This document shows, piece after piece, positions 24,561-33,287 of a DNA stretch of 64,000 bases. Numbering within the stretch: position 1 is the first letter of the stretch; every line of letters begins with the position of its first letter. The DNA lies in NCBI GenBank assembly GCA_028284625.1, contig JANQRH010000005.1:186001-250000 (forward strand), in the 5' to 3' direction. Both the position numbers and the translations under genes were made by a program. This DNA comes from Afifellaceae bacterium (lineage in GTDB: Bacteria; Pseudomonadota; Alphaproteobacteria; Rhizobiales; Afifellaceae). The notes beneath the pieces were generated by a model, which was not told the origin of the DNA, did no database searches, and worked only from the letters and a program-made list of their open reading frames with translations.

Positions 24561-26966
24561 CTACTCCCCGTAGGGCACCCAGATGTTCTTCACCTGCGTG
24601 GCGTGGCGGAGATAGTCGCGGCCCTGCCCCTCGATCGGGTCAGACCAGCGGATGGGCCGACCGTGATTGACCCAGGTGGCTTTCAGATTGCCGATCGAGC
24701 CCGCCTCCGCGGCAGCGCTCCCCTCCTTCGTCCCAAAGTACCAGAACGCGGCGACGTCATCGTGCTCGCCGATCGTCTTGGCGAGCTCCTCGCGGTCGCC
24801 CGTGATGATATTCACCACGCCTGCCGGCACGTCGGAAGTGTCGAGCACCTGATAGAGATCGGTGGCAGCAAGCGGATGAACCGGCGACGGCGTCACGATC
24901 ACGCGGTTGCCCATGGCGATCGCCGGCATCACCAGCGACACGAACGCCAGCAGCGGCGCTTCGTCGGGGCACGCAATGCCCATCACGCCCCACGGCTCGT
25001 TCATGGCGAGCGTCACGTGGCGCGACTGGGTGGAATGCACCGCCCCGTCATATTTGTCGGCATGCGCGGCGTAGAACGTGATGCGGCGGATTGAGGCCGC
25101 AACTTCCTCCGCCGCCACCTTGGCGCTGACGCCAGTCAATGTCGCGATGCGATCGCGGAACTCCGCGGCGCGCGCCTCCAGATTTTCGGCCAAATAGAAG
25201 ATCACCTGTGCGCGATTGTGGCCTGCGACGCTCGACCAGGCGCCCGCCTTGCCGGCGGCTTCCACGGCGTTGCGGACATCCTTGCGGTTGCCGAGCCCGG
25301 CCTGCCCCACCGGCGTTCCGGAAGCGGAAAGCACCGCATAGGAATAGCCGGAATCCGGCCGTGTCTGCTTGCCGCCGATATAGAGCTTTGCCGTGCGATC
25401 AAGCCGCGGAACATCGCCGCGCGCTTCCGGCGGGATGAGCGCCGGTCCAGCCGCCAAGTTCGCCGCCGGCGTCTTCACGGCCTTGGCCGGCTTCTTCGCC
25501 CAGTCCGGCGCGAGATATTCGTAGAGTCCTTCACGCCCCCCTTCGCGACCGAAGCCGGATTCGCGATAGCCGCCGAAACCAGCCGCCGCGTCGAAGAGGT
25601 TCGTCGAATTCACCCACACCACGCCGGCCTTGACACGCGCCGCTGCATCGAGCGTGACGTTGATCGATTCCGACCAGAGCGAGGCGGCGAGCCCATAGCG
25701 CGAATTGTTGGCGAGCGCCAAAGCTTCGTCCTGCGTGCGGAACGTCATGGAGACGAGCACCGGCCCAAAAATCTCCTCCTGCGCCAAGGTGGACGCCGGC
25801 GCGATGTTGGCGACCAAGGTCGGCGGGTAGAAGAAGCCGCTCTCAGGCAGCGCGCAGTCGGGCTGCCAGCATTCGCCGCCTTCCGCCCTGCCCTGGTCCA
25901 CCAGCGCCTTGATGCGCTGAAGTTGCACGTCGTCGACGATCGCTCCGATATCGGTGGACTTGTCGAGCGGATCGCCGACGCGGAGCTTGGCCATGCGCGC
26001 CTTCAGCTTGGCGTGCATCGCCTCCGCCACGGCCTCTTGCACGATGAGACGCGAGCCGGCGCAGCAGACCTGACCCTGGTTGAACCAGATGGCGTCGACC
26101 ACGCCCTCAACAGCGCTGTCGAGGTCGGCATCGTCGAACACGACGAACGGCGACTTGCCGCCAAGCTCCAGCGACAGCTTCTTGCCGGTGCCTGCCGTGG
26201 CCTTGCGGATGATGCGGCCAACATCGGTGGAGCCGGTGAAGGCGACCTTGTCGATGCCTTCGTGCTCGGTGATCAGCGCACCGGTGGCGCCGTCGCCGGT
26301 GACGATGTTCACCACGCCCGCCGGCAGCCCGGCTTCGACGCACACCTCCGCAAAGGCCAGCGCCGTCAGCGGCGTGAACTCCGCCGGCTTCAAGATCACG
26401 GTGTTCCCCGCCGCCAAGGCAGGCGCGATCTTCCAGGCGAGCATCAGAAGCGGGAAGTTCCACGGGATAATCTGCCCGCAGACGCCCACCGGCCCGTAGC
26501 CCGCGAACTCGCTGTCGATCAGCTCCGCCCAGCCGGCGTGGTGATAGAAATGCCGCGCCACTAGCGGAATATCGATGTCACGGCTCTCGCGGATCGGCTT
26601 GCCGTTGTCCATCGACTCCAGCACCGCGAAGAAGCGCGACCGCTTCTGTAGGATGCGGGCGATGGCATAGAGGTGGCGCGCCCGCGCATCGCCGGAGAGC
26701 TTTAACCAGGACTTGAAGGCTTTTCGCGCAGCCGCGACCGCCGCGTCGACATCCTTCGCGCCGCCCTCAGCGCATTCCGCAATCGTCTCACCGCTCGCCG
26801 GGTTCAGGACCGCGAAGGAGCCCCCCTCGGCCGGCGCGACAAACTTGCCGCCGATAAAGTGCTGAAAGCGCCGGTCGTGCTTCTCAAGCCACGCAACGAC
26901 GCGGTCGCTCGCCTCCGGCGCGACGCCGTAATCCATGGTGCGAAGGATGTCGGTGACGGCGGTCAT
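24561..26966 (-). CDS. ALDH16-type double aldehyde dehydrogenase
   Basis: A fusion of two aldehyde dehydrogenase domains, 801 residues. The N-terminal domain (about 30-500) has all active-site parts: PWNFPLLMLAWKIAPALAAG, LELGGKSPF with the general-base Glu, and the nucleophile Cys in GQVCCAGSRL. The C-terminal domain (about 525-800) has the ALDH fold but, at the equivalent of the catalytic region, no Cys-containing motif, so it is probably structural. This matches the ALDH16 family, in which bacterial members are active. It lies downstream of deoC, so it may oxidise the acetaldehyde released by deoxyribose-phosphate aldolase. The two genes are separated by 334 bases that hold a palindromic element. 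Confidence 0.88.
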   Translation of the reverse strand: MTAVTDILRTMDYGVAPEASDRVVAWLEKHDRRFQHFIGGKFVAPAEGGSFAVLNPASGETIAECAEGGAKDVDAAVAAARKAFKSWLKLSGDARARHLYAIARILQKRSRFFAVLESMDNGKPIRESRDIDIPLVARHFYHHAGWAELIDSEFAGYGPVGVCGQIIPWNFPLLMLAWKIAPALAAGNTVILKPAEFTPLTALAFAEVCVEAGLPAGVVNIVTGDGATGALITEHEGIDKVAFTGSTDVGRIIRKATAGTGKKLSLELGGKSPFVVFDDADLDSAVEGVVDAIWFNQGQVCCAGSRLIVQEAVAEAMHAKLKARMAKLRVGDPLDKSTDIGAIVDDVQLQRIKALVDQGRAEGGECWQPDCALPESGFFYPPTLVANIAPASTLAQEEIFGPVLVSMTFRTQDEALALANNSRYGLAASLWSESINVTLDAAARVKAGVVWVNSTNLFDAAAGFGGYRESGFGREGGREGLYEYLAPDWAKKPAKAVKTPAANLAAGPALIPPEARGDVPRLDRTAKLYIGGKQTRPDSGYSYAVLSASGTPVGQAGLGNRKDVRNAVEAAGKAGAWSSVAGHNRAQVIFYLAENLEARAAEFRDRIATLTGVSAKVAAEEVAASIRRITFYAAHADKYDGAVHSTQSRHVTLAMNEPWGVMGIACPDEAPLLAFVSLVMPAIAMGNRVIVTPSPVHPLAATDLYQVLDTSDVPAGVVNIITGDREELAKTIGEHDDVAAFWYFGTKEGSAAAEAGSIGNLKATWVNHGRPIRWSDPIEGQGRDYLRHATQVKNIWVPYGE

Positions 26967-27098
26967 GGCGTTCTTCTCGAATCGTTGTCCTTGCTACGCA
27001 CCTTTAGAGCATGCGCGCCGTTTCCGTGTCGTCATTGCCGGGCTTGACGACGGAGAAAGCGGATAGGCCACACGCGGTTCGCCGCAATGTTGGAGGCC

Positions 27099-27252
27099 AA
27101 CCTCCCCCTTGAGGGGAGGTCGAAAACCGAGGAGCGAAGCGACGCTGGTTTTCGGGAGGGGGGCTGGAGGTTGCCACTGATCCCCCCTCCCGACATTTGC
27201 TTCGGCGGACAAGCCGCCTCGCAAATCTCGACCTCCCCTCAAGGGGGAGGTT
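27099..27252. repeat. Palindromic MITE-like intergenic element (154 bp)
   Basis: Two perfect 25-bp inverted repeats (27099-27123 and 27228-27252) bound a 104-bp core; each arm is itself partly self-complementary (CCTCCCC around TTGA). It has no open frame of note. It resembles small palindromic repeat families of rhizobial genomes. It fills most of the 334-bp gap between deoC and the ALDH gene; the rest of that gap (26967-27098 and 27253-27300) shows nothing else I can name. As RNA it would fold strongly and could attenuate the operon. Confidence 0.8.
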
Positions 27253-27300
27253 AAGTCTGCGGAGCGTCGCAGGCTCATCGCCATCGATATGTCTCGGCCC

Positions 27301-28344
27301 TCACGCCATCGCGTGGCGGTTGGCGGCGGAGTAGCGGCCGGTGACGAAATGCTCAATCTGCCGCTCAATGTCGCCGAGCAGCGACGAGGCCCCGATGCGG
27401 AAGAGATCGGGCTGAAGCCAGTCATTGCCGAGCTCCTCCTTCATGAGGATCTGCCAGGCGAGCGCATCCTTCGCCGTCTTCAGTCCGCCGGCCGGCTTGA
27501 AGCCGACCTTGGAACCGGTCCGCTCCAGATAGTCGCGGATCGCCCGCACCATGACGAGGCTCACCGGCAGCGTGGCGTTGACGTCCTCCTTGCCCGTCGA
27601 GGTCTTGATGAAATCCGCGCCCGCCTGCATGGCCACCATGGAGGCGCGATGCACGTTGCGGAGCGTCTTCAGGTCGCCAGTGGCGAGGATCGCCTTCAGA
27701 TGCGCCGCGCCGCAGGCCTCACGCATGGCGGCAATCTCGTCGTAGAGCGCCGGCCAGTCCTGATCGAGCACATGCGCGCGGGTGACAACGATGTCGATCT
27801 CGCGCGCACCCTCTCCGACAGCATAGCGGATTTCCTCCAGCCGGAGCGGCAGCGGCATCAGGCCGGCGGGAAAGCCCGTCGCCACCGACGCGACGGGAAT
27901 GCCAGAACCCTCGAGCGCCTTCGCGGCATGGCCGACCATGGTGGGGTAAACGCAAACCGCGCCGGTCGTCGGCATGTGGTCAAGCCCAAGCGCCTCGACC
28001 AGATCCTGCCGCAGCGGGTTGCGTGCCTTGGCGCAAAGCCGCGCCACGCGATCCGGTGTGTCGTCGCCGGCGAGCGTCGTCAGATCAATGCAGGTGATGG
28101 CTTTGATCAGCCACGCCGCCTGCCATTCCTTCTTGACGCTGCGTCGGGTGGTGAGCGTTGCCGCGCGGCGTTCGACGGCGGAGCGGTTCACGCGCACCGC
28201 CTCAACCCAGTCGACATTGAGCGGCGTGCCTTCATTGCGCTGAATGTTGCTGTGGTCGCGATCTGCCGGCGCGGCATTCGGCGCTTGGCGCCCGCCGGCC
28301 TCGCGGCCGGTTGAACGCAGTCTCACAACGGGATCACTCGCCAT
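27301..28344 (-). CDS. deoC: Deoxyribose-phosphate aldolase
   Basis: Class I aldolase that splits 2-deoxyribose-5-phosphate into glyceraldehyde-3-phosphate and acetaldehyde. The Schiff-base lysine is in FIKTSTGKE, the second active-site lysine in VGFKPAGGLKT, and the early aspartate in CIDLTTL. At 347 residues it is of the longer type, with about 50 extra N-terminal residues, as in animal and some alphaproteobacterial DeoC. ATG 28344 has GGAG 7 bases upstream; the frame is open from 28359. The ALDH16-like gene lies downstream on the same strand. Confidence 0.92.
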   Translation of the reverse strand: MASDPVVRLRSTGREAGGRQAPNAAPADRDHSNIQRNEGTPLNVDWVEAVRVNRSAVERRAATLTTRRSVKKEWQAAWLIKAITCIDLTTLAGDDTPDRVARLCAKARNPLRQDLVEALGLDHMPTTGAVCVYPTMVGHAAKALEGSGIPVASVATGFPAGLMPLPLRLEEIRYAVGEGAREIDIVVTRAHVLDQDWPALYDEIAAMREACGAAHLKAILATGDLKTLRNVHRASMVAMQAGADFIKTSTGKEDVNATLPVSLVMVRAIRDYLERTGSKVGFKPAGGLKTAKDALAWQILMKEELGNDWLQPDLFRIGASSLLGDIERQIEHFVTGRYSAANRHAMA

Positions 28345-28478
28345 CAACGCGCTCCACAACGAAGGAACTTGAGCCGCGGTTCACCCGGCTCCAAGCGGGA
28401 AACACGGCGACACTTGCCTGAGTCTCGTCGAGGAGCCCGGCGCGCGCAAGCCGAAATCGTGGGCGGTGCGTCGGCCCG

Positions 28479-29450
28479 TCACGCAGGCGAGGACCCCGGC
28501 TCCGCCAATAAAGCTTCAAAATAGGCGATCGTGCGGGTCAGGCCCTCTTTCAGCGGCGTAGATGGCTCCCAGCCGAGTAGGTCGCGGGCCTGCGAGATAT
28601 CGGGACGCCGTTGACGCGGATCGTCGGACGGCAGCGGCACATGGGTAATCTGCGAGCGCGATCCGGTCAGCTCAATCGTCAGCTCGGCAAGCTGGGCAAT
28701 GGTGAACTCCGCCGGATTGCCGACATTGATCGGGCCGGTGACGTCGTCGCCCGTCTGCATGAGGCGCACGAGCGCGTCGATCAGATCGTCGACGTAGCAG
28801 AACGCGCGCGTCTGCGCGCCGTCGCCGCTGACCGTAATGTCCTTCCCCGTAAGCGCCTGCACGATGAAGTTCGACACCACCCGTCCGTCATTGGGATGCA
28901 TGCGCGGTCCGTAGGTGTTGAAGATGCGCGCCACCTTGACCGGCAAGCCATGCTGCCGCCGATAGTCGAAGAATAAAGTCTCCGCGCAGCGCTTACCTTC
29001 GTCGTAGCAGGCGCGCGCGCCAATCGGATTGACGTTGCCCCAATAATCTTCCGGCTGCGGGTGCACGTTGGGGTCGCCATAGACCTCCGACGTGGACGCT
29101 TGCAGGATGCGGGCGTTCAGCCGCTTGGCGAGCCCCAGCATGTTGATTGAGCCGATGACGCTGGTCTTGGTCGTCTGCACAGGGTCATGCTGGTAATGCA
29201 CCGGCGAGGCCGGACACGCGAGGTTGTAGATGCGGTCGACCTCGACGTAGAGCGGAAAGGTGACGTCGTGGCGCAGAAACTCAAAGCGCGGATGGCCGAA
29301 TAGGTGCGCAATATTGCTCCGCGCGCCGGTGAAGTAATTGTCGACGCAAAGAACCTCCGCGCCGTCCGCTAGGAGCCGATCGCAAAGATGCGAGCCGAGG
29401 AAGCCGGCGCCTCCCGTCACCAGAACGCGCTCCCGCAAATGCCGTTGCAT
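28479..29450 (-). CDS. UDP-glucuronate decarboxylase (UDP-xylose synthase type)
   Basis: Extended SDR of 323 residues that converts UDP-glucuronate to UDP-xylose with bound NAD. It shows [19 protein letters not shown] (about 9-27), [20 protein letters not shown] (about 78-97), STSEVYGDP, and the catalytic YDEGKR (YxxxK). These match the bacterial UXS group more closely than 4-epimerases. ATG 29450 has AGAGGAAG upstream; the frame is open from 29495. It would supply a pentose donor to the neighbouring glycosyltransferases. It is divergent from the gene at 29612. Confidence 0.88.
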   Translation of the reverse strand: MQRHLRERVLVTGGAGFLGSHLCDRLLADGAEVLCVDNYFTGARSNIAHLFGHPRFEFLRHDVTFPLYVEVDRIYNLACPASPVHYQHDPVQTTKTSVIGSINMLGLAKRLNARILQASTSEVYGDPNVHPQPEDYWGNVNPIGARACYDEGKRCAETLFFDYRRQHGLPVKVARIFNTYGPRMHPNDGRVVSNFIVQALTGKDITVSGDGAQTRAFCYVDDLIDALVRLMQTGDDVTGPINVGNPAEFTIAQLAELTIELTGSRSQITHVPLPSDDPRQRRPDISQARDLLGWEPSTPLKEGLTRTIAYFEALLAEPGSSPA

Positions 29451-29611
29451 ACTTATGCTTCCTCTCCCGGCCACGCGCCGACATCGATGGGCCAAAGGTC
29501 ATACAGCGCAAAGCCTTGGCAACAAAGCCCGGGCTGACCGGGGCCCCAGGGCCTTGCGAGCATCACCCCGAAATGGGAGAAAAGCCGCCACCCCCGACCG
29601 CCCTGAGCAAC

Positions 29612-30538
29612 ATGCGCAAGCCGCTTATCCTCTTTTCCCAATGGTTCGGCCCTTGGCCGGAATGGATCGAGTTCTTCGTGGAATCCTGCAAGTGGAACCG
29701 CGATATCGATTGGCTGATCTTCACCGACCAGGAACCGCCACAGAACCAAGCGCCCAATGTCCGCTACAAGGGGATCGATTTCGACGCGCACAAGGCACTG
29801 ATCGCCGAGGCGATCGGTTTCGATCTTTCGCACGTCAACCCATTAAAGCTGTGCGACCTTAAACCGACGCTCGGCCTTGTCTTCTCCGCCGACACGGAAG
29901 GCTACCGCAATTACGGCCATTGCGACCTCGACCTGATCTTCGGCGATATCCGGAGCTTCTACACCGACGATGTGCTGGAGCAGTACGAGGTGCTGTCCAC
30001 GCATGACGACCGCATGTCGGGCCACCTCTGCGTCTTGCGAAACAACGCGTTCAACAAGACTGCCTTCCGCCGCATCAAGGGCTGGCGCCGAAAGGTCATG
30101 GACCCACACATGCACGCCATCGACGAATACCGCTTCGGCAACGTGTTCGTCCGTCCAAAGTTTTGGCGACGGCTGACGGAACGCCGTGTCCCCGCATTGT
30201 TTGAGGAGCGCTACACCACGCCACTGACGAAAAAGCCCTGGCTTGACGGCACGTCCAACTACCCGAGCCGCTGGTATTGGCAGAACGGAAAGCTCACCGC
30301 CGAGGGGTACACGGACCGCGAGTTCATCTATCTGCATTTCATGAACTGGAAGGCGTCGACCTCGCATGTGGTCCGCGGCGGCGCGACGGAAGCGCCATGG
30401 GCGCGGCTTGAGCGCATCGTGTCGATGGACTGGCGAATGGCGGCAACTGACGGATTCATGATGTCGCACGACGGCATCGGTGCGCTGCCGCAATCGCGCC
30501 AGCGGCCCCCGGAACAGGCCGTCGAGCCAGCCGCGTGA
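29612..30538 (+). CDS. DUF6625 family protein, probable glycosyltransferase
   Basis: A 308-residue protein. The start PLILFSQWFGPWPEWIEFFV, the SCKWNRDIDWLIFTDQEPP block (about 26-44), and KLCDLKPTLG then YGHCDLDLIFGDIRSF fit DUF6625, a family of polysaccharide-cluster proteins. The CDLDLIFGD segment supplies a DxD-like metal site, so a GT-A fold transferase is likely. The ATG at 29612 is chosen because homologue-like sequence starts there; the frame opens at 29516 and another ATG is at 29573. It precedes a GT25 gene on the same strand. Confidence 0.78.
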   Translation: MRKPLILFSQWFGPWPEWIEFFVESCKWNRDIDWLIFTDQEPPQNQAPNVRYKGIDFDAHKALIAEAIGFDLSHVNPLKLCDLKPTLGLVFSADTEGYRNYGHCDLDLIFGDIRSFYTDDVLEQYEVLSTHDDRMSGHLCVLRNNAFNKTAFRRIKGWRRKVMDPHMHAIDEYRFGNVFVRPKFWRRLTERRVPALFEERYTTPLTKKPWLDGTSNYPSRWYWQNGKLTAEGYTDREFIYLHFMNWKASTSHVVRGGATEAPWARLERIVSMDWRMAATDGFMMSHDGIGALPQSRQRPPEQAVEPAA

Positions 30539-30575
30539 CGGAGCGCTGCGGGCCGAGCCTCGCGCCGTGAGACAA

Positions 30576-31322
30576 GTGCTGAAGGCCTACCTCATCAATC
30601 TCGACCGATCCGCCGATCGGCTGGCTCATATGCAGGCGGCCTTCGCGAGCGCCGGAATCACGTTCCAGCGCGTCGCTGCTATCGACGGCGCAGCGCTTGA
30701 GACCGATGCATTGAACGCTTTTTGCCAAGAAGCACCGCGCCACGTGGATTGGCTGCCAGGCGAAATCGGCTGCTTCCTCAGTCACTTGGAAGCGTGGCGC
30801 AGTATTGCCGACAGCTCGGACGCCTTCGGGGCGATCTTTGAGGACGACATCCATGTCTCCCAGGAGCTTGGCCAGCTGCTCGCTTCGCCGGATTGGATTC
30901 CGCTCGGCGCCGACATTGTGCGCCTGGAGGCCTATCGACCGATGCGCCTCAGCGACGGACGCGCGATCCCCGGCCTGACGGACCGAAAGGTCTATCGCGC
31001 GCTGTCGGGAACCTCGGGCGCGGCCGCTTACATCCTCGCGAAGCACGCCGCGGCTCGGCTGTGCGACGCCGCACCCGAACTCCGCATGCCGGCAGATCTG
31101 TTCCTCTTCAAGCCAAAGGTGTCGCCCATGGCCAAGCAGCTCAGCTGCTATCAGGTCGTGCCCGCCCTTTGTGTGCAGGAGGGCGTCGTGCCTGGCGACA
31201 CGGTGACGTTGGACAGCTTGATCAAGCCACGCAGCATCCGCGGCCGCAGCTATCGCGACAGCATCAACCCATTGCTCCGTATATGGCCGATCCGGCGCTA
31301 CCCTGTTCCCTTCCGCCCCTAA
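30576..31322 (+). CDS. Glycosyltransferase family 25 (LPS type), copy 2
   Basis: A 248-residue paralogue of the protein at 19481. It shares KAYLINLDRSADRLAHMQ, LPGEIGCFLSHLEAWRSIA, FEDDIHVSQELGQLL, TSGAAAYILAKHAAARL and a C-terminal VPALCVQEG. FEDD is the metal-binding site. The start is set at GTG 30576 so that the N terminus aligns with copy 1; GTG 30567 is also possible. It follows the DUF6625 gene by 37 bases and converges with the ELM1-like gene at 31338. Confidence 0.85.
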   Translation: MLKAYLINLDRSADRLAHMQAAFASAGITFQRVAAIDGAALETDALNAFCQEAPRHVDWLPGEIGCFLSHLEAWRSIADSSDAFGAIFEDDIHVSQELGQLLASPDWIPLGADIVRLEAYRPMRLSDGRAIPGLTDRKVYRALSGTSGAAAYILAKHAAARLCDAAPELRMPADLFLFKPKVSPMAKQLSCYQVVPALCVQEGVVPGDTVTLDSLIKPRSIRGRSYRDSINPLLRIWPIRRYPVPFRP

Positions 31323-31337
31323 CCCGGGCAGAGCCCG

Positions 31338-32372
31338 CTAGATCCCGTAGCGCGTCAGCGTTTCGTAGAGGGTGTCGAGCTGCGAGCCCGAGAGCGTCTG
31401 CAATCCGCTCACTCCATCGCGAAGCCGTTCGGCCGTCAGGCCGGAAAACGTGATGGCAAACGCTCGCCGATCGGTGATCATCGCTTGATGCTCGATCGCG
31501 TCGCGCTTGGGTGGCTTGTATGCGTCGGCGAAGAGGATCCCGGTTGGCCGACGAGAGGCGATGCTTTCCGCCAGCATCGACATGGAATCCGCTGTCACCA
31601 GGACAAGATCGGCGGAGAAGGCGGGATTGTTGGAAAGGAGCCCCTGGTCGGCGAAGCGGACGAAGGTTACCGGCGCGCCGGTCGGCTCAACAATCTCCAC
31701 CAGCCGATCGAATTCCGCTTTCGGGCTGCGGCGTGAGTCGAACAGCGTCCAACTCAGCCACGGCATGTCCTGTGCCAGCGCAACAAGCCGCTCCGCCAGG
31801 CGCTCCATGTCGGCGAGCGTGTAGTAATAGTGCTTCGACTGCCCCCCGAAGAGCAGCGCGGCACGCCGCTCCGTTCCGTCCGCAACGAGCGGACGCGCTT
31901 CCGCCAGCTCCGTCGCATCAAGTTCGGAGGGGCGCAGCGTATAGCCGCGATGGGGATGCGGTCGCCGCCGTTCCGACGTCAGGAGCACGGTGTAGAAGCC
32001 GTCAGCCGGCCATTTGGAGAAACCGAAATAGACGTTCTTCGCCTTGAGTCGGCGCGCCACCGCAATATTGGCGGCCGATGTCTTTGGGCCGGTGGAGATC
32101 ACCAGGTCGAACGGCGCATCGGGGATGACGTCCGTCAGCGGCAACGGATTGAATGGGCTCGCGCCGTCGCCGATCGTGTAGAAGGCCTGCCAGAACGTCT
32201 CAAACGGCATCATCCCGGCAAGCGTGCGCTTGACCCGGCGCGACAGGTGGCGCGTCTCGCGGATCGGCAGAACCACGGCCTTCGCCGCGCGGTGTCTTTG
32301 AAGCGCCGCGAGAATTCCGAGCGACGAGCGGTCGTGGCCGGCGATCCCGTCCGACAAAATGAGGACGCGCAT
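31338..32372 (-). CDS. ELM1/GtrOC1 family putative glycosyltransferase
   Basis: A 344-residue protein of the family named after mitochondrial fission protein ELM1; bacterial members lie in glycan clusters and have a GT-B-like fold. Features are MRVLILSDGIAGHDRSSLGI at the start, LVISTGPKTSAANIAVAR (about 107-124), ALLFGGQSKHYYYTL (about 185-199) and LVTADSMSMLAESIASRRP (about 273-291), the last resembling a donor-binding loop. The frame is open to 32516; ATG 32372 has GGAGG 11 bases upstream. It lies between the duplicated GT25 and DxD genes. Confidence 0.8.
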   Translation of the reverse strand: MRVLILSDGIAGHDRSSLGILAALQRHRAAKAVVLPIRETRHLSRRVKRTLAGMMPFETFWQAFYTIGDGASPFNPLPLTDVIPDAPFDLVISTGPKTSAANIAVARRLKAKNVYFGFSKWPADGFYTVLLTSERRRPHPHRGYTLRPSELDATELAEARPLVADGTERRAALLFGGQSKHYYYTLADMERLAERLVALAQDMPWLSWTLFDSRRSPKAEFDRLVEIVEPTGAPVTFVRFADQGLLSNNPAFSADLVLVTADSMSMLAESIASRRPTGILFADAYKPPKRDAIEHQAMITDRRAFAITFSGLTAERLRDGVSGLQTLSGSQLDTLYETLTRYGI

Positions 32373-32418
32373 TTGGGTCACGGCCTCCGCCTGACCTCGA
32401 AAGTCGCGATCGCCGGCA

Positions 32419-33153
32419 TTAGCGCCAATGCTCGGCAATCCATGGCGTCGGCCGCACATGCTTGTAGATGGCTTTCCAGCGTTGCTTCGTCGGCCATATC
32501 CCATCCCGCGCGTCATCGGGATTGGGCAGGCCGGTGAAGCACACGACCCGCGTTTCCTCCGGCAGCGGCGTTGTCTTGATGAAATTCATCGGCCAGCGCG
32601 GCATAAGCGTATGCTTGAAGCTGACGCACCAATCCGCCGGCCAATAGGCCATGCTGGAGATCGTGCGCGACGCGAAGGTCTGGCTGTTGCGGAATTTTCC
32701 GACCGTGCCTGCGGGATCGGCCATCAGCGTGTCGTAGACCTCACTATGCGCCCCGATGCGCAGACGGAAGACGGAGGTGTTCCCGATCCCTTTCCCCATC
32801 TGCGTCCAATTCTCGATCACGCAATAGGAGGCCTCCGGCTCAAAGTCGAAGAACGGGTCGATCGATCCGGTGACGACCACGTCAAGATCGAAGAACAGGA
32901 CATCGCCCTCCAGCCCCGGCAACTCGCGCTGCCACAGCGATATCTTGCGCCAGGTCTTCCATTGATGCGATGGCGGCAGGTCGATCGGCGGCAGCGGCAT
33001 CGCCTCAATCTCCGGCCGGAGCTCGGAGGCGTCGTCCGTGAAGCACACAAGCCGCAGCGGCCGCGACGTATTGCGGCTCAACATCGAGTAAAGGATGTTG
33101 GCGTATTCCGCGCCGTATCCCGTGCCCCATTTGATGCAAATAGCCGTCTGCAC
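32419..33153 (-). CDS. DxD glycosyltransferase-like protein, copy 2
   Basis: A 244-residue paralogue of the protein at 20265. Shared parts are ICIKWGTGYGAEYANILYSM, LVCFTDDASEL, KISLWQRELP, DVLFFDLDVVVTGSIDPF with the DLD metal site, and the EHWR ending. I use GTG 33153, which has GGAGG 11 bases upstream; the frame is open to 33210 without another good start. It would transfer a sugar in the cytoplasm. Same strand as the ELM1-like gene, 46 bases upstream of it. Confidence 0.8.
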   Translation of the reverse strand: MQTAICIKWGTGYGAEYANILYSMLSRNTSRPLRLVCFTDDASELRPEIEAMPLPPIDLPPSHQWKTWRKISLWQRELPGLEGDVLFFDLDVVVTGSIDPFFDFEPEASYCVIENWTQMGKGIGNTSVFRLRIGAHSEVYDTLMADPAGTVGKFRNSQTFASRTISSMAYWPADWCVSFKHTLMPRWPMNFIKTTPLPEETRVVCFTGLPNPDDARDGIWPTKQRWKAIYKHVRPTPWIAEHWR

Positions 33154-33287
33154 TCTGCCAATCCCCTCCGCGCGTCGCCGGCAATCGCCGAGCGCGCGCT
33201 CAACGGCCATGTCCTTGCGCTATCTGGCCGCTGGCTTCAATGCCGCCCTGCGTGACGGCGACGCCAGGACGCGGTTCGCAGCGTTCC

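Noticed and set aside
25218..26564. Plus-strand open frame of 448 codons
   Set aside because: Antisense to the ALDH16-like gene; no recognisable domain.
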